Shown: piece after piece, positions 23,406-32,005 of the stretch
Position numbering within the stretch: the stretch's first letter is position 1
Layout of the letters: each line of letters begins with the position of its first letter
Assembly: GCA_036881885.1 (NCBI GenBank)
Contig: JBAJNL010000013.1
Location: forward strand, 1-32,005
Source of the DNA: JBAJNL01 sp036881885
GTDB lineage: Bacteria > Pseudomonadota > Alphaproteobacteria > Holosporales > Hepatobacteraceae
Direction of reading: 5' to 3'
DNA length: 32,005 nt
Notes under the pieces: generated by a model
The model's input: the letters and a program-made list of their open reading frames with translations, nothing else
Databases searched by the model: none
Told to the model about the DNA's origin: nothing
Translations under genes and position numbers: made by a program

Positions 23406-24131
23406 TTAACGTCTCACAGTCTCGTTTATTTTTTCAAAAAAGACAAGTTCCAACGCTTCATCCACTGACGCCTGTTGGGTGTCAAAGCCTAAGTCTTTTA
23501 ACGAGGTCACACACGCGCCGCTAAGCCCACAAGGACGTATTTGTTTGAAATAACGCAAATCAGGGGCCACGTTTAAGCAAAAGCCATGATAAATCACTTT
23601 TTTTCTCACGCGCAATCCCAACGAAGCTATTTTACGCGCCTTACCTTTGATGGATGTCCAAACACCTATTTGTTCTGCATCAAAAAAAGCCTTCACGCCC
23701 AAAACAGCAAGTGCCTTCACGCACCACTGCCCTAAAAAAGAAACCGCCCCCTTTAAAGAGTTATCAAAAAACGCAAGTGGCAGCACCACATAAACCATGC
23801 GCTGTCCTGGCCCGTGATAGGTCACGCGACCGCCACGACCTGTTTTAACAAGCGGCACATCAAGATTCTTTTCTAAAAGATCGTCCACACCACCGCTGGT
23901 GCCACTGGTATAAACAGGCGTATGTGTTAAAAGCCACACCAAGGGCGGCACCTTCTTTTCATCAAAAGCATCGCGATAATCTTCCATCAAAGAAAGCGCT
24001 GTGTCATAGGCAAAGGGTGTGTGTGACACACACCACACAAACCCCTTATTTTGCTTAAGGGTACCACGACCCCCCTTCATCTGATTCACAAAAGAAGGTA
24101 AAGGCAGGTGCGCCTCTGCGTGCTGTTGCAT
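23406..24131 (-). CDS. lipB: Octanoyltransferase LipB
   Basis: LipB moves octanoyl from acyl carrier protein to the lipoyl domains of 2-oxoacid dehydrogenases. The product of 241 residues has the signature RGGRVTYHGPGQRMVYVVLPL and the catalytic region GFCLNVAPDLRYFKQIRPCGLSG, containing the active-site cysteine (GL..CG context) and the conserved lysine in KARKIASLGLRV. The start ATG at 24131 overlaps the stop codon of dut by one base (TAATG), pointing to translational coupling. The first 20 residues are unlike other LipB proteins and could be partly untranslated. LipA is not in the window. Confidence 0.93.
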   Translation of the reverse strand: MQQHAEAHLPLPSFVNQMKGGRGTLKQNKGFVWCVSHTPFAYDTALSLMEDYRDAFDEKKVPPLVWLLTHTPVYTSGTSGGVDDLLEKNLDVPLVKTGRGGRVTYHGPGQRMVYVVLPLAFFDNSLKGAVSFLGQWCVKALAVLGVKAFFDAEQIGVWTSIKGKARKIASLGLRVRKKVIYHGFCLNVAPDLRYFKQIRPCGLSGACVTSLKDLGFDTQQASVDEALELVFFEKINETVRR

Positions 24132-24604
24132 TAAAGACCCGTCGAGCCAAAACCTTGGTCGTTGCGCTCGTCCTCTTCTTGCAATGCTGACACAAGGTTT
24201 AACGTTGCCTTAACCACAGGCGCCACCACCAATTGCGCCACGCGCATGCCTGGTTGAATCACAAAAGTCGTCTCGCCATGATTGATCAAAATAACGCCCA
24301 CCTCACCACGATAGTCTTGGTCAATCGTGCCTGGGCTATTCAACACCTGCAAACCATGTTTCAACGCCAAACCAGACCTGCTGCGCACTTGTGCCTCATA
24401 ACCAAAAGGCAACGCCAGCGCAATACCCGTTGGCACCAAAACTCTTTTTGTGGGCGCCAAGGTTAAAGGTGCCTCGATGGCAGCCTCTAGATCAAGCCCC
24501 ACACTGCCCGATGTGGCATAAGCGGGCAATTTGATCTCTGCACGTTTGACAAGACGCTTTGCCCACACGCCCACAAATTTAACCGGCACAGATAATGATG
24601 TCAT
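24131..24604 (-). CDS. dut: Deoxyuridine 5'-triphosphate nucleotidohydrolase (dUTPase)
   Basis: dUTPase hydrolyses dUTP to dUMP and pyrophosphate, keeping uracil out of DNA and supplying thymidylate synthesis. All five trimeric dUTPase motifs are present: SVGLDLEA (about 34-41), RSRSGLA (74-80), LNSPGTIDQDYRGE (88-101), GMRVAQLV (119-126) and RNDQGFGSTG (147-156). The length of 157 residues is normal. The frame continues to 24763, but a near-perfect Shine-Dalgarno AAGGAGGTG lies directly before the ATG at 24604, which fixes the start. A TATAGT at 24649-24644 on the minus strand may be its -10 box. It overlaps lipB by one base. Confidence 0.97.
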   Translation of the reverse strand: MTSLSVPVKFVGVWAKRLVKRAEIKLPAYATSGSVGLDLEAAIEAPLTLAPTKRVLVPTGIALALPFGYEAQVRSRSGLALKHGLQVLNSPGTIDQDYRGEVGVILINHGETTFVIQPGMRVAQLVVAPVVKATLNLVSALQEEDERNDQGFGSTGL

Positions 24605-24607
24605 TGA

Positions 24608-24616
24608 CACCTCCTT
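24608..24616 (-). promoter_or_regulatory. Shine-Dalgarno sequence of dut
   Basis: AAGGAGGTG on the minus strand, with its GGAGG core 5 bases before the ATG at 24604. It is the strongest ribosome-binding site in the window and fixes the dut start. Confidence 0.9.
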
Positions 24617-24757
24617 GACCCAAAAAAAACACTTTGTGCGCTTACTATAACACATTCTTTCTTCTGCCTTTAATGGCTTGAGCGCTTTTTCAAAAAGAAT
24701 CTTGATTTTCAAAGTAGCATGCGTCAGGGTAAGGCATGAATTGTTTGGAGACAATGC

Positions 24758-25087
24758 ATGCAAGCCACCACTGATAACACGTTTAAAGCAGATGTGCTCG
24801 AAAGCAAGTTACCAGTCCTTGTAGACTTTTGGGCAACATGGTGCACACCTTGCAAAAATCTGATGCCCTTTTTAGAGGCTGTTCTAAAGGGCTTTGAAGG
24901 ACGCCTTGAGGGCTTTAGCCTGAACGTTGAAACAAGTCCTCACACCCCCACAACCTATAACATCATGAGCCTGCCAACACTAATTCTTTTTCACAAAGGC
25001 GAGATCCTTGATCTGCGTGTCGGTGGCAGCCAGGACGAAGACGACCTTAAAACATGGCTTGAGGACACACTCAAAAACCTAGGCTAG
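24758..25087 (+). CDS. trxA: Thioredoxin-like protein
   Basis: The 109-residue protein has the thioredoxin fold throughout: LPVLVDFWATWCTPCKNLMPFLE, the cis-proline SLPTLILFHKG and a C-terminal helix. The redox site reads WCTPC instead of the common WCGPC, a change expected to alter redox potential or partner choice. It lacks a signal peptide, so it acts in the cytoplasm. GGAG lies 7 bases before the ATG at 24758; an ATG four bases earlier is out of frame. Its end overlaps the convergent nth gene by 9 bases. It may be the main thioredoxin or a second paralogue; the window cannot tell. Confidence 0.9.
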   Translation: MQATTDNTFKADVLESKLPVLVDFWATWCTPCKNLMPFLEAVLKGFEGRLEGFSLNVETSPHTPTTYNIMSLPTLILFHKGEILDLRVGGSQDEDDLKTWLEDTLKNLG

Positions 25088-25729
25088 TTTTTCTTTGGGC
25101 TTTTCACGTTTAAAGTAGGCGCAAAAAGTGCTAACAGGGCACTGCGCACAAAGAGGTTTGCGGGCCTTACAGGTATACCGTCCGTGAAAAATAAGCATGT
25201 GGTACGCCCGCGATAAAAAAGCTTTGGGCACACATTGAAGCAGCTTTTTTTCCACCTCAAGCGGTGTTTTGCCTGGCGCAAGACCGGTACGATTGGCCAC
25301 ACGAAAAACATGCGTATCCACAGGAATGGTCGGCTGATTGAAAAACACATTCAACACAACATTGGCCGTCTTGCGCCCCACACCTGGCAAGGCCTCAAGC
25401 GCCTCCCTGTCCGAGGGAACAGCACCTTGGTGTTTTTCTAACAGCAAGCGAGACAAAGCGATCACATGACGTGCTTTTGTGGGGTAAAGACCAATGGTGC
25501 GAATGGCCTGCCGAAGTCCTTCCTCGCCAAGCGCAACCATCTCTTGCGGCGACGACACCCTTTTAAAAAGAGAAGCTGTCGCCTTATTCACACCAGCATC
25601 CGTTGCCTGCGCTGATAACACAACAGCTACAAGCAACGTGTAAGCGTTTGTATAAAAAAGCTCGGTCTCAAGGCGCGGTTCTTGGCTTAAAAGCGCCTTA
25701 AAAAAAAGCGTACGATCTGTTTTTTTCAT
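25079..25729 (-). CDS. nth: Endonuclease III
   Basis: Nth is the bifunctional base-excision repair enzyme that removes oxidised pyrimidines and cleaves the abasic site. The helix-hairpin-helix LPGVGRKTAN carries the catalytic Lys120, and VDTHVFRVANR carries Asp138. The C-terminal 4Fe-4S cysteines are at 187, 194, 197 and 203, the same positions as in E. coli Nth. Length 216 is normal. The ATG at 25729 is preferred over a GTG one codon earlier. It lies 14 bases downstream of the large AsmA-like gene on the same strand and is probably cotranscribed. Confidence 0.97.
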   Translation of the reverse strand: MKKTDRTLFFKALLSQEPRLETELFYTNAYTLLVAVVLSAQATDAGVNKATASLFKRVSSPQEMVALGEEGLRQAIRTIGLYPTKARHVIALSRLLLEKHQGAVPSDREALEALPGVGRKTANVVLNVFFNQPTIPVDTHVFRVANRTGLAPGKTPLEVEKKLLQCVPKAFLSRAYHMLIFHGRYTCKARKPLCAQCPVSTFCAYFKREKPKEKLA

Positions 25730-25743
25730 CACACAAACTTGAC

Positions 25744-28713
25744 TTAAGTGCGGGGACGCTCTTTGTCAATTTTTTTCTCTTCCTCTTCTTGAAATTGCTC
25801 TTTTAAGAAACCGGGCGTGATAATTTGCAAGGGGTTCGCGCTAACCTTCGGATCTTTAAGAGGACCCTTCACATAAAAACGCGTTGCAAACAACCCATCA
25901 TCTTTTGAACCTGCAATCAAGCGCCCAAGAATGGGAATTGACGTGATAAGGCGATTTAAAAAGTAAGCCGGAATCACATTACCGGCCACATCAATGACGT
26001 CTTGATTAAAGTCGATCCACCCTTTCCAAGCAAAAGCCGTATCTATGCAAGAGGCGTTGGCGCGCTTCATTGTCAACACGCCGTCTTTGAGCGCAAAACG
26101 CACCCTTAGATCCGCCACAGACATATCACCTTTTGAAAACAAGCGAAGAAAGCTTGTGGGCGATGTTAGCGTGATAAAAAAGCGCTGAGTAAATGTTGTT
26201 TTTTGAATCGCAAAATCTTTTGCAACAAGCAGTCCCTCAAATCCAGAGGTAGGGCTTTTCTCATCAAGATTCACCAGCAAGCTGCCATCTTTCACGTTTG
26301 AAAGCCAGCCCATTGCAGCCAGCAAATAACCGGCATTTGTTGTTTTGATTTCAAAAGCAGATAACTCTTTGGGGGCTGGTTTTTTCCTTACCGAAAAAGA
26401 CGATGGCTTTTTTTGTTTGCCTTTAACGGGACCTTTGCCTCTGACCACAAGATTCTCTGTGACAAATGTTTTGCCCTTTTGCACACCCTGATACGTGAGC
26501 GACACATCGCAAAGCGGATATCCAGGCTCGATCACAGCTTCTTTAAGATTTGCCGAAACTGAAACACGCTGGCCATTAGACAGCGCAGTACTTTCTTTGC
26601 TTTTACTGTTATCGGATGCAAGCAAATTGTGCACAAGATTTTTAACGTGGGCACGCTTACCCGAAAGATCGATGCGATACGTTTTATCTGCGTACGCAAA
26701 TGTTAGCAAGAAATCCTGCAATTTTGGCGTTTTACCCATAAATGAAGCTTTTGCAGGATGCCACTTATCATCAAACGTTGCAGCGCCGCGCATATCCAGA
26801 AAAGGGGCTCGAAACACAATCTCCGCCATCTTTTTTTGCTTAAGATCAACATCAAGCGCAAGCGTGGCGGGCACTTTCTTGGGCTTCTTCAGCAACCCAC
26901 CCACATCTAAAAGCGCCTCTTGAAAGTCAGCCTCAACATGCAACGCCGAACGTCCATCTAAGTGATATATTACAGCACCCTCAAAAGGCGATGGCACCAC
27001 GCGAGAGACAACCCCCAAACCAAATCGCTCTAAAAAGGCAGGGGTCAGGCGCCCTTTTATCTTTAAGAAAGATTTGCTCTGGTCATCAAAATACTCTTCT
27101 AAAAACAAGGTCAGTGACTGCTCAAGCACATCGCCAGAACCTTCAAGAAGCAAAGATTTATTCCCGACATTAAGCTTAAAAGACCCATTAGACACAGGGT
27201 ACGTTTGCGTCTCGCCTGGCCACTGATAAACGTAACGCACAGTGTCCAAAAGTGCTTCGGCATCAACATGCACACGCTCTTTGGGAATTTCTTGTAACAA
27301 AGGAAACGTCAAATGCAAATGCGTTGCGATATTGCCCTTTAGCGAGTCCACAGGCACAGGTATTTTTTGCGTGTATTCAAGGGGTTTCTTTGACAAAATA
27401 TCAAGCATATCGGGTATATCACCCTTAAAATCAGCCTTGAGCTCAAAAAACTCTTTGTCATTATCAAGGCCTGTAATCGCAATATGACCTTTGGTGAGGC
27501 GCTGATTTTGCAACGTGCCCTTTTCAACGTTAAATGTGAGGCTTTTGTCATCAAATGCTCCCTTGGCAGACACGTTGTTAACAAAAAAGACACCATCAAA
27601 AAGACGAATCCTAGTCTCTTTGATATCAAGTTCTCCCGTTAAAGGAGGCCCCTTTTTGTCCAACAAAGCACGCTTGATCAAAAGGCGCGCGCCGACCCTG
27701 CCACCAGACAGATTCTCTTTCACCCATGTACGCGCTGCCGACGCCAGATGTACTGGCCAACGCTGCATCAGCTGCGCCAAAGTAATAGGTTGAAGCGCTA
27801 AAGACACATCAAGCGGCAGGTTGTCTGAAAACACCAATCCACCCGTTGCCGTCGCAGAGATCACCTTGTCGCTTAAAACAAGCTTTTTAATAACTGCTTG
27901 TTTTTCATCCAAGGCAACATCTGCCACAAAGTTGAAAGGTGAACCTTGATGCGCACTGTTTAAAGAAATGGCGCCTTCAAAACCACCTTTTGCTTTGTTA
28001 TAGGCAACGCGAAAAAAAGACTTCACCTTCACGCCATCTAGATCTTTAACAAAGTTTCTAAGGACAATAAAATGCAGTGTGGCATCGCCCTCTCCTGAAA
28101 AAACCATGTCATCTTTTGAGGGTAATTTGCATGTGAGGGCAAAATCACCATAAAGATGCGACACGCGAAAACGTAAGTGATCCTGCTCGCGCCAAAACTT
28201 CAGCCACAAATTATTCACCGAAGAACGGTTATCGATCGTTATGGTCATTTGTGGCATCAATCCCAGCACAGTCGTGACATGCTGAAGAGGATTTTGCTGC
28301 AAGGTGGGTTTTTGCTTCGTTTTCTTGGTCACCTTTGTATAGGAAAAGTCTTTTATGTAAACACTGGCGGGCTCAAAATGACCTCGGACAATTTTCCACA
28401 ACGAAAAAAGCACGCCGCAGGTCTTGGCCTTGAAAGTATACACCCCTTCACTGGCCGCATAAGTCACATGCAGCTGGCGCGCTTGCACTTCAAAAGGACG
28501 CAGCCACTGCTGCCAGGTGAGATACAAACCGTCAACGGTCACTTTTGTACCTTTTGGCAGCCGCTTTGTAGCCAGAGGAATATAAGGTTTAAGGGATAAG
28601 GGGTAAAAAGAGAGAACACCCTTTAAAAGAAGGGTCAGCAGGCAGAAGACCCCCAAAACATAACAAAGCCTTTTGATTGCTTTACTGCTGAAAAACACCA
28701 AACACCACCACAC
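25744..28713 (-). CDS. YhdP/AsmA-like large envelope protein (DUF3971 type)
   Basis: The 989-residue product has one N-terminal membrane helix (about residues 15-35) and a long periplasmic region of repeated beta strands. The end contains the AsmA-like signature: a segment on VIDVAGNVIPAYFLN, then PILGRLI, and FYVKGPLKDPKVSANPL. This is the YhdP/TamB/AsmA superfamily, which forms long beta grooves carrying phospholipids between the inner and outer membranes. The closest match by pattern is the YhdP/DUF3971 type. The start is uncertain: the GTG at 28713 has no good ribosome-binding site, and a GTG at 28698 is an alternative. It is upstream of nth and divergent from lpxC. Confidence 0.85.
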   Translation of the reverse strand: MWWCLVFFSSKAIKRLCYVLGVFCLLTLLLKGVLSFYPLSLKPYIPLATKRLPKGTKVTVDGLYLTWQQWLRPFEVQARQLHVTYAASEGVYTFKAKTCGVLFSLWKIVRGHFEPASVYIKDFSYTKVTKKTKQKPTLQQNPLQHVTTVLGLMPQMTITIDNRSSVNNLWLKFWREQDHLRFRVSHLYGDFALTCKLPSKDDMVFSGEGDATLHFIVLRNFVKDLDGVKVKSFFRVAYNKAKGGFEGAISLNSAHQGSPFNFVADVALDEKQAVIKKLVLSDKVISATATGGLVFSDNLPLDVSLALQPITLAQLMQRWPVHLASAARTWVKENLSGGRVGARLLIKRALLDKKGPPLTGELDIKETRIRLFDGVFFVNNVSAKGAFDDKSLTFNVEKGTLQNQRLTKGHIAITGLDNDKEFFELKADFKGDIPDMLDILSKKPLEYTQKIPVPVDSLKGNIATHLHLTFPLLQEIPKERVHVDAEALLDTVRYVYQWPGETQTYPVSNGSFKLNVGNKSLLLEGSGDVLEQSLTLFLEEYFDDQSKSFLKIKGRLTPAFLERFGLGVVSRVVPSPFEGAVIYHLDGRSALHVEADFQEALLDVGGLLKKPKKVPATLALDVDLKQKKMAEIVFRAPFLDMRGAATFDDKWHPAKASFMGKTPKLQDFLLTFAYADKTYRIDLSGKRAHVKNLVHNLLASDNSKSKESTALSNGQRVSVSANLKEAVIEPGYPLCDVSLTYQGVQKGKTFVTENLVVRGKGPVKGKQKKPSSFSVRKKPAPKELSAFEIKTTNAGYLLAAMGWLSNVKDGSLLVNLDEKSPTSGFEGLLVAKDFAIQKTTFTQRFFITLTSPTSFLRLFSKGDMSVADLRVRFALKDGVLTMKRANASCIDTAFAWKGWIDFNQDVIDVAGNVIPAYFLNRLITSIPILGRLIAGSKDDGLFATRFYVKGPLKDPKVSANPLQIITPGFLKEQFQEEEEKKIDKERPRT

Positions 28714-28802
28714 ACTTACAATCTAAAAAACGCGCCCCAAAACGACGCTTCTCATGCTCCCTGCTGCAAAAAACTATGTCATAAATTGTTAGAATCATTG
28801 AT

Positions 28803-28831
28803 TTGCAGTATGCACATGTTTTGCTTATGTT
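28803..28831 (+). promoter_or_regulatory. Possible promoter of lpxC
   Basis: TTGCAG at 28803-28808, 17-base spacer, TATGTT at 28826-28831. Transcription would begin about 25 bases before the TTG start codon. Confidence 0.4.
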
Positions 28832-28860
28832 AGGGACATCAACACGGAAGGTAAAGCAGT

Positions 28861-29802
28861 TTGTCCGCATCTTATCAGAACACTTTGTTACGCTCGGCAA
28901 CACATAAGGGCGTCGGTGTCCACAGTGGAAAAACAGCAACGGTCACGTTGTACCCTGCTCCCTTCAACCATGGCATTGTTTTTAAGCGCACTGATGTGCA
29001 GACACCTGCAGTGATTCCGGCCTCTTTTAAACACATTGCCAGCACAAGTTACCATACAACGCTGCAATCACCACACACACAAGACACACTGGCAACTGTT
29101 GAACATTTAATGGCTGCCCTTTGGGCTTTATCAGTAGACAACGTCCTTATCACGGTGGATGGCCCTGAAATTCCTATTCTAGACGGCAGCGCACGCCCTT
29201 GGATGGATCTGATTGAAGAAAGCGGCCTTCTTAAACAAAAGGGCATTGCGCAAGCCGCACCCTCTTTGGTTAAAGTCACGCGCGATATCCGTGTGCAGCA
29301 CCAAGAAAGCTGGCTTCAAATCAGCCCATCTAACACTTTTTCTGTGACCATGACGATGCCTTTAGAGGAAGGTCTGTTGCACACATACACCTATCGTCAA
29401 GGCGACAATTTTTATCAAGACATCTCAAGTGCGCGCACGTTCTCTCGCAAAGCGCACATCGAACATATGAAGCAAATGGGGTTCATTAAGGGTGGAAGCC
29501 TGGATAATGCGCTGGTTCTTCAGAACGGAAAACCTTTGAACCCTGAAGGCTTTCGCGGTGAAAACGAATGCGCTCGACACAAAATACTTGACCTTGTGGG
29601 CGATTGGGCCCTTGCCGGACACGCCTTTTTAGGACACGTCGAAGGGTATGCATCAGGGCACACGCTCAATTATCAGCTGCTCAAAAAACTTCTCGCAAGC
29701 GAGGTTGCCGTGCAAAAACCGCTGACGCAAACCATGAACAATGTATCTCTTGTGGTCAAGAAACAAGCAGGCGCCGCTATACCAGCGCACCCGTCGTTTT
29801 AA
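28861..29802 (+). CDS. lpxC: UDP-3-O-acyl-N-acetylglucosamine deacetylase LpxC
   Basis: LpxC is the zinc-dependent deacetylase that commits UDP-GlcNAc to lipid A synthesis, so the organism makes lipopolysaccharide of some kind. Zinc and catalytic residues are visible: Glu81 and His82 in TVEHLMAAL, His240 and Asp244 in ARHKILDLVGD, and His267 in YASGHTLN. The DGPEIPILDGSARPW and SSARTF blocks are intact. The 313-residue length is normal. The start is a TTG at 28861, preceded at 8 bases by GGAAGGT, which is a good ribosome-binding site for this rare start codon. It is divergent from the YhdP-like gene and convergent with pntAA. Confidence 0.97.
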   Translation: MSASYQNTLLRSATHKGVGVHSGKTATVTLYPAPFNHGIVFKRTDVQTPAVIPASFKHIASTSYHTTLQSPHTQDTLATVEHLMAALWALSVDNVLITVDGPEIPILDGSARPWMDLIEESGLLKQKGIAQAAPSLVKVTRDIRVQHQESWLQISPSNTFSVTMTMPLEEGLLHTYTYRQGDNFYQDISSARTFSRKAHIEHMKQMGFIKGGSLDNALVLQNGKPLNPEGFRGENECARHKILDLVGDWALAGHAFLGHVEGYASGHTLNYQLLKKLLASEVAVQKPLTQTMNNVSLVVKKQAGAAIPAHPSF

Positions 29803-29872
29803 TCATCCTGGCTGCCCACCTTTGAAAGCAGGTTTTCACTTTTAGCGCAAAGCCTCTGCGTTTTCTCAACGT

Positions 29873-30997
29873 TTAGGATGAACGCGCACTGCGCTGTTTA
29901 TGTACCGTGGCACCCAAAAAAGTGGCTATCAGAATCTCGTCTTCAAGCGCTTTTTTCAAAGCGCCCTTGTCGTCTAGTAACAACTGCACAAAATGAAAGA
30001 TATTCTTTGCATAAAAAAGAGAGGCATCCCTTGGATACAGCGAGGGCATATTTGAAGGACCAATCACCAACACACCATTGTGCAAAATGGTTTGATCCGC
30101 CACGGTGACCTCGCAGTTGCCACCCATCTCGGCTGCCATGTCAATGACCAACGCACCCAGTTTGAGTGATTTCATCATCTCTTGTGTTAACAACAAAGGC
30201 GCCTTTTTGCCCGGCACAAGCGCTGTGGTAATCACAACGTCTGCACGTTCAAGGGCTTTTTGAATGGCGGCACGCTGTAATTCTTTTGTTTTATCAGAAA
30301 GCTCTTTGGCATAACCACCAGAGCCTTCAACTTCTTGTGACGCAAGATCGATGTCCAAAAAGTCAGCACCTAAACTTTGAACTTGCTCTTTCACCTCTTG
30401 CCGCACATCGTACGCCATCACCATGGCACCAAGGCGTTTTGCCGTTGCAATCACCTGCAAGCCGGCCACACCCGCACCCAACACAAAAACGCGCGCTGGC
30501 ACCAATGTACCCGCCGACGTCATCAGCAATGGAAACAAGGTTGGTGCTTTGGATGCTGCCATAATGGCTGCTGCATAGCCTGCAATGGTGCTTTGGGATG
30601 ACAGCACATCCATGGTCTGCGCCCGGCTAATGCGCGGCAGTTTTTCAAGGCTAAACGGTTTGATCTGTTTTTCAGCAAGCGTACCCAAACGTGCCTGACT
30701 TATATCGCCCAACAAACCTACAACGGCGGTGTTTTTCTCAACCAGTGACCACTCTTTGTCTGTTAAGGGACCCACTTTTGCCACAAGCTGCGCACCCTTG
30801 TAAAGGCTTTTTGCATCGGGCGCCATCAAGGCACCTTTCGCTGTAAAGGCGGTATCATCAAAAAAACTGTGTTCGCCGGCGCCTTTTTCAACAACCACCG
30901 TGTGACCGCTTGCGCAAAACTTACCCACCACATCAGGTGTAAGAGCCACACGTTTTTCACCCGGTCCCGTTTCTTTGGGAACAACAATTTTGATCAT
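29873..30997 (-). CDS. pntAA: NAD(P) transhydrogenase subunit alpha part 1 (PntAA), solitary
   Basis: PntAA is the NAD(H)-binding domain I of the proton-translocating transhydrogenase, which makes NADPH at the inner membrane. The N-terminus IVVPKETGPGEKRVALTPD, the RISRAQTMDVLSSQ segment, the Rossmann fold VFVLGAGVAGLQ and the closing GPSNMPS...ASLFYAKN fit PntA rather than alanine dehydrogenase. The length of 374 residues and the lack of membrane helices match the split form. In alphaproteobacteria pntAA is normally followed by pntAB and pntB. Here only about 70 bases separate its end from the convergent lpxC, so neither follows. They must be elsewhere, or the protein works otherwise. Confidence 0.93.
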   Translation of the reverse strand: MIKIVVPKETGPGEKRVALTPDVVGKFCASGHTVVVEKGAGEHSFFDDTAFTAKGALMAPDAKSLYKGAQLVAKVGPLTDKEWSLVEKNTAVVGLLGDISQARLGTLAEKQIKPFSLEKLPRISRAQTMDVLSSQSTIAGYAAAIMAASKAPTLFPLLMTSAGTLVPARVFVLGAGVAGLQVIATAKRLGAMVMAYDVRQEVKEQVQSLGADFLDIDLASQEVEGSGGYAKELSDKTKELQRAAIQKALERADVVITTALVPGKKAPLLLTQEMMKSLKLGALVIDMAAEMGGNCEVTVADQTILHNGVLVIGPSNMPSLYPRDASLFYAKNIFHFVQLLLDDKGALKKALEDEILIATFLGATVHKQRSARSS

Positions 30998-31107
30998 GCC
31001 TAAAGTCTAGATAACGCCATCAATCTTGGTGTCCACTTTAAAAGCTGCCACACGAAAAAGCAATCCTTACAACAAAGACCGCGCCTGAAAAACCCGAACC
31101 TGATCGG

Positions 31108-32004
31108 TTAATCCTTTTTTGCAGAAGGCTCTTTTGTCTTTTCCTTTGGCGCCTCAGGTTTGCGTGTCAACAAGCGCTTTTCTTCGGTGGCGGTGATCTT
31201 TTTCTTTAAAAAAAGACGTTCGGCCCAACCGCCCAAAAGATGCATATACACCCTAAAGGTTTGATCAAACGAGGCTTGCGCTCTTAGATGGTAACTGCGC
31301 AATTTACCCGCCATTGAAAGCCACAAAGGACTAATCGCCAAAGAAATAGCCGTTAACGTAATGAGAAGCTGCTGGTCATAGGCCGTCACAATGCGGCTGT
31401 CACGCGCAATTGAGATCAGCAAAAAGGCAAACTCGCCCATTTGTGACAAGACCACACCAGCTAAGAAGGTTGTGGGCCAAGGCTGCCTTAAAAGACGCAA
31501 GATACCGAAATTCATCAGCGTTTTAAAAATGATTACACCCAGCGAAAGTGTGGCAATCAACCAAATGTGCGTCCAGATAAAGCGCACATCAATGAACAGA
31601 CCAACAGATAAGAAAAAAGTCATCACCAGAACGCTGTAGATCGGCATGATCACCTGCATCAGCAAGGGACGCTCTTTAAGGTTGCCCAAAATCAAACCTG
31701 CAAGAAAGGCCCCATAGGCAACAGACAGGCCCATAAAGCCTGAAAGCGTTGCAAACCCAAAACAAAAAGACAAACCCACCAATGAAGGCAAGTCGGGCTT
31801 TTCAGACGAAAAACGAACCAGAACGGGCACCTTGCGCGCACGCCCAAAAAACCAAACCAAAAACGATAAAATGCCCAATGCGGTAATGATCTTAAAGCTT
31901 AATGTGCCCCACCGAATACCCTGATCAAGGTCGCGGATAATCAAAATCATGGGCACAATCGCAAGATCTTGTGCAATCAATACACCCAACGTTAAACGTC
32001 CCAC
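31108..32004 (-). CDS. CPA2-family cation/proton antiporter, 5' partial
   Basis: The visible 298 residues begin within a membrane helix (LGVLIAQDLAIVPMI, typical of KefB-like transporters) and contain at least seven membrane segments, including AYGAFLAGLILGNL and the VLSQMGEFAFLLISIARDS block characteristic of CPA2 antiporters. The family exchanges potassium or sodium for protons at the inner membrane. The first codon seen (GTG at 32004) is internal; the start is outside the window. The cytosolic tail is short and Lys/Glu-rich with no TrkA-N (RCK) domain, so it lacks the nucleotide-binding regulator found in KefB/KefC. It could therefore be of the KefB-like short type. Confidence 0.85.
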   Translation of the reverse strand: MGRLTLGVLIAQDLAIVPMILIIRDLDQGIRWGTLSFKIITALGILSFLVWFFGRARKVPVLVRFSSEKPDLPSLVGLSFCFGFATLSGFMGLSVAYGAFLAGLILGNLKERPLLMQVIMPIYSVLVMTFFLSVGLFIDVRFIWTHIWLIATLSLGVIIFKTLMNFGILRLLRQPWPTTFLAGVVLSQMGEFAFLLISIARDSRIVTAYDQQLLITLTAISLAISPLWLSMAGKLRSYHLRAQASFDQTFRVYMHLLGGWAERLFLKKKITATEEKRLLTRKPEAPKEKTKEPSAKKD

Positions 32005-32005
32005 A

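Noticed and set aside
24605..24763. N-terminal extension of dUTPase
   Set aside because: The extension is unlike any dUTPase, overlaps the divergent trxA leader, and a near-perfect Shine-Dalgarno sequence marks the ATG at 24604.
29873..30997. Alanine dehydrogenase instead of PntAA
   Set aside because: The C-terminal GPSNMPS...ASLFYAKN segment and the R-I-S-R-A-Q block are of the PntA type; alanine dehydrogenase differs there.
1..32005. CRISPR array, tRNA, insertion sequence, toxin-antitoxin or phage genes
   Set aside because: I looked for regular spaced repeats, cloverleaf-like segments and typical proteins and found none beyond the tmRNA; without a scanning program a small tRNA could be missed.

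Overview
The window looks like chromosomal DNA of an alphaproteobacterium. The evidence is a circularly permuted (two-piece) tmRNA gene, an alphaproteobacterial-type SspB, a two-domain cold-shock protein, a CckA-like hybrid kinase and a split-type PntAA. Exported proteins of unknown function, a secreted leucine-rich-repeat protein, palindromic intergenic repeats and AT-rich intergenic tracts suggest a host-associated lineage such as Holosporales. That placement is inference; no 16S rRNA or other decisive marker is present. I found no tRNA, rRNA, CRISPR array, insertion sequence or phage.

Layout. Positions 1-2049 hold dapD (5' end outside the window) and dapE, two successive steps of the succinylase route to diaminopimelate and lysine. 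Positions 2211-6947 are an accessory block: two exported proteins of unknown function, whose gene ends and terminators are copies of each other, and a convergent outer-membrane beta-barrel gene. Positions 7086-7464 are ssrA, followed by an anchored FkbM-type methyltransferase and sspB, the adaptor that delivers ssrA-tagged proteins to ClpXP. An untranslated stretch at 9335-9848 carries inverted, REP-like repeats. It is followed by a secreted LRR protein (to 11093), ygfZ and a YhhQ-type transporter (overlapping, minus strand), an HU gene and a secreted trypsin-like protease (13429-14676).

From 14695 onward the content is mainly housekeeping. A minus-strand chain with overlapping ends reads cckA-like kinase, mtaB, ftsY. 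A two-domain cold-shock gene diverges from it. Then come a ComM-like ATPase, a minus-strand series tsaC/sua5, cvpA, lipB and dut, then trxA, nth, a YhdP/AsmA-like giant protein, lpxC, a solitary pntAA and a CPA2 antiporter cut by the window end.

The two most interesting signals are these. (1) The tmRNA tag reads as 38 residues, apparently lengthened by an in-frame 30-nt tandem duplication, with sspB 1.4 kb away. (2) The paired exported proteins share a C-terminal tail, a 3' untranslated segment and a terminator although the rest of their sequences differ, and each also contains its own internal duplication. The exported-protein genes generally lack a Shine-Dalgarno sequence, while several housekeeping genes have strong ones.
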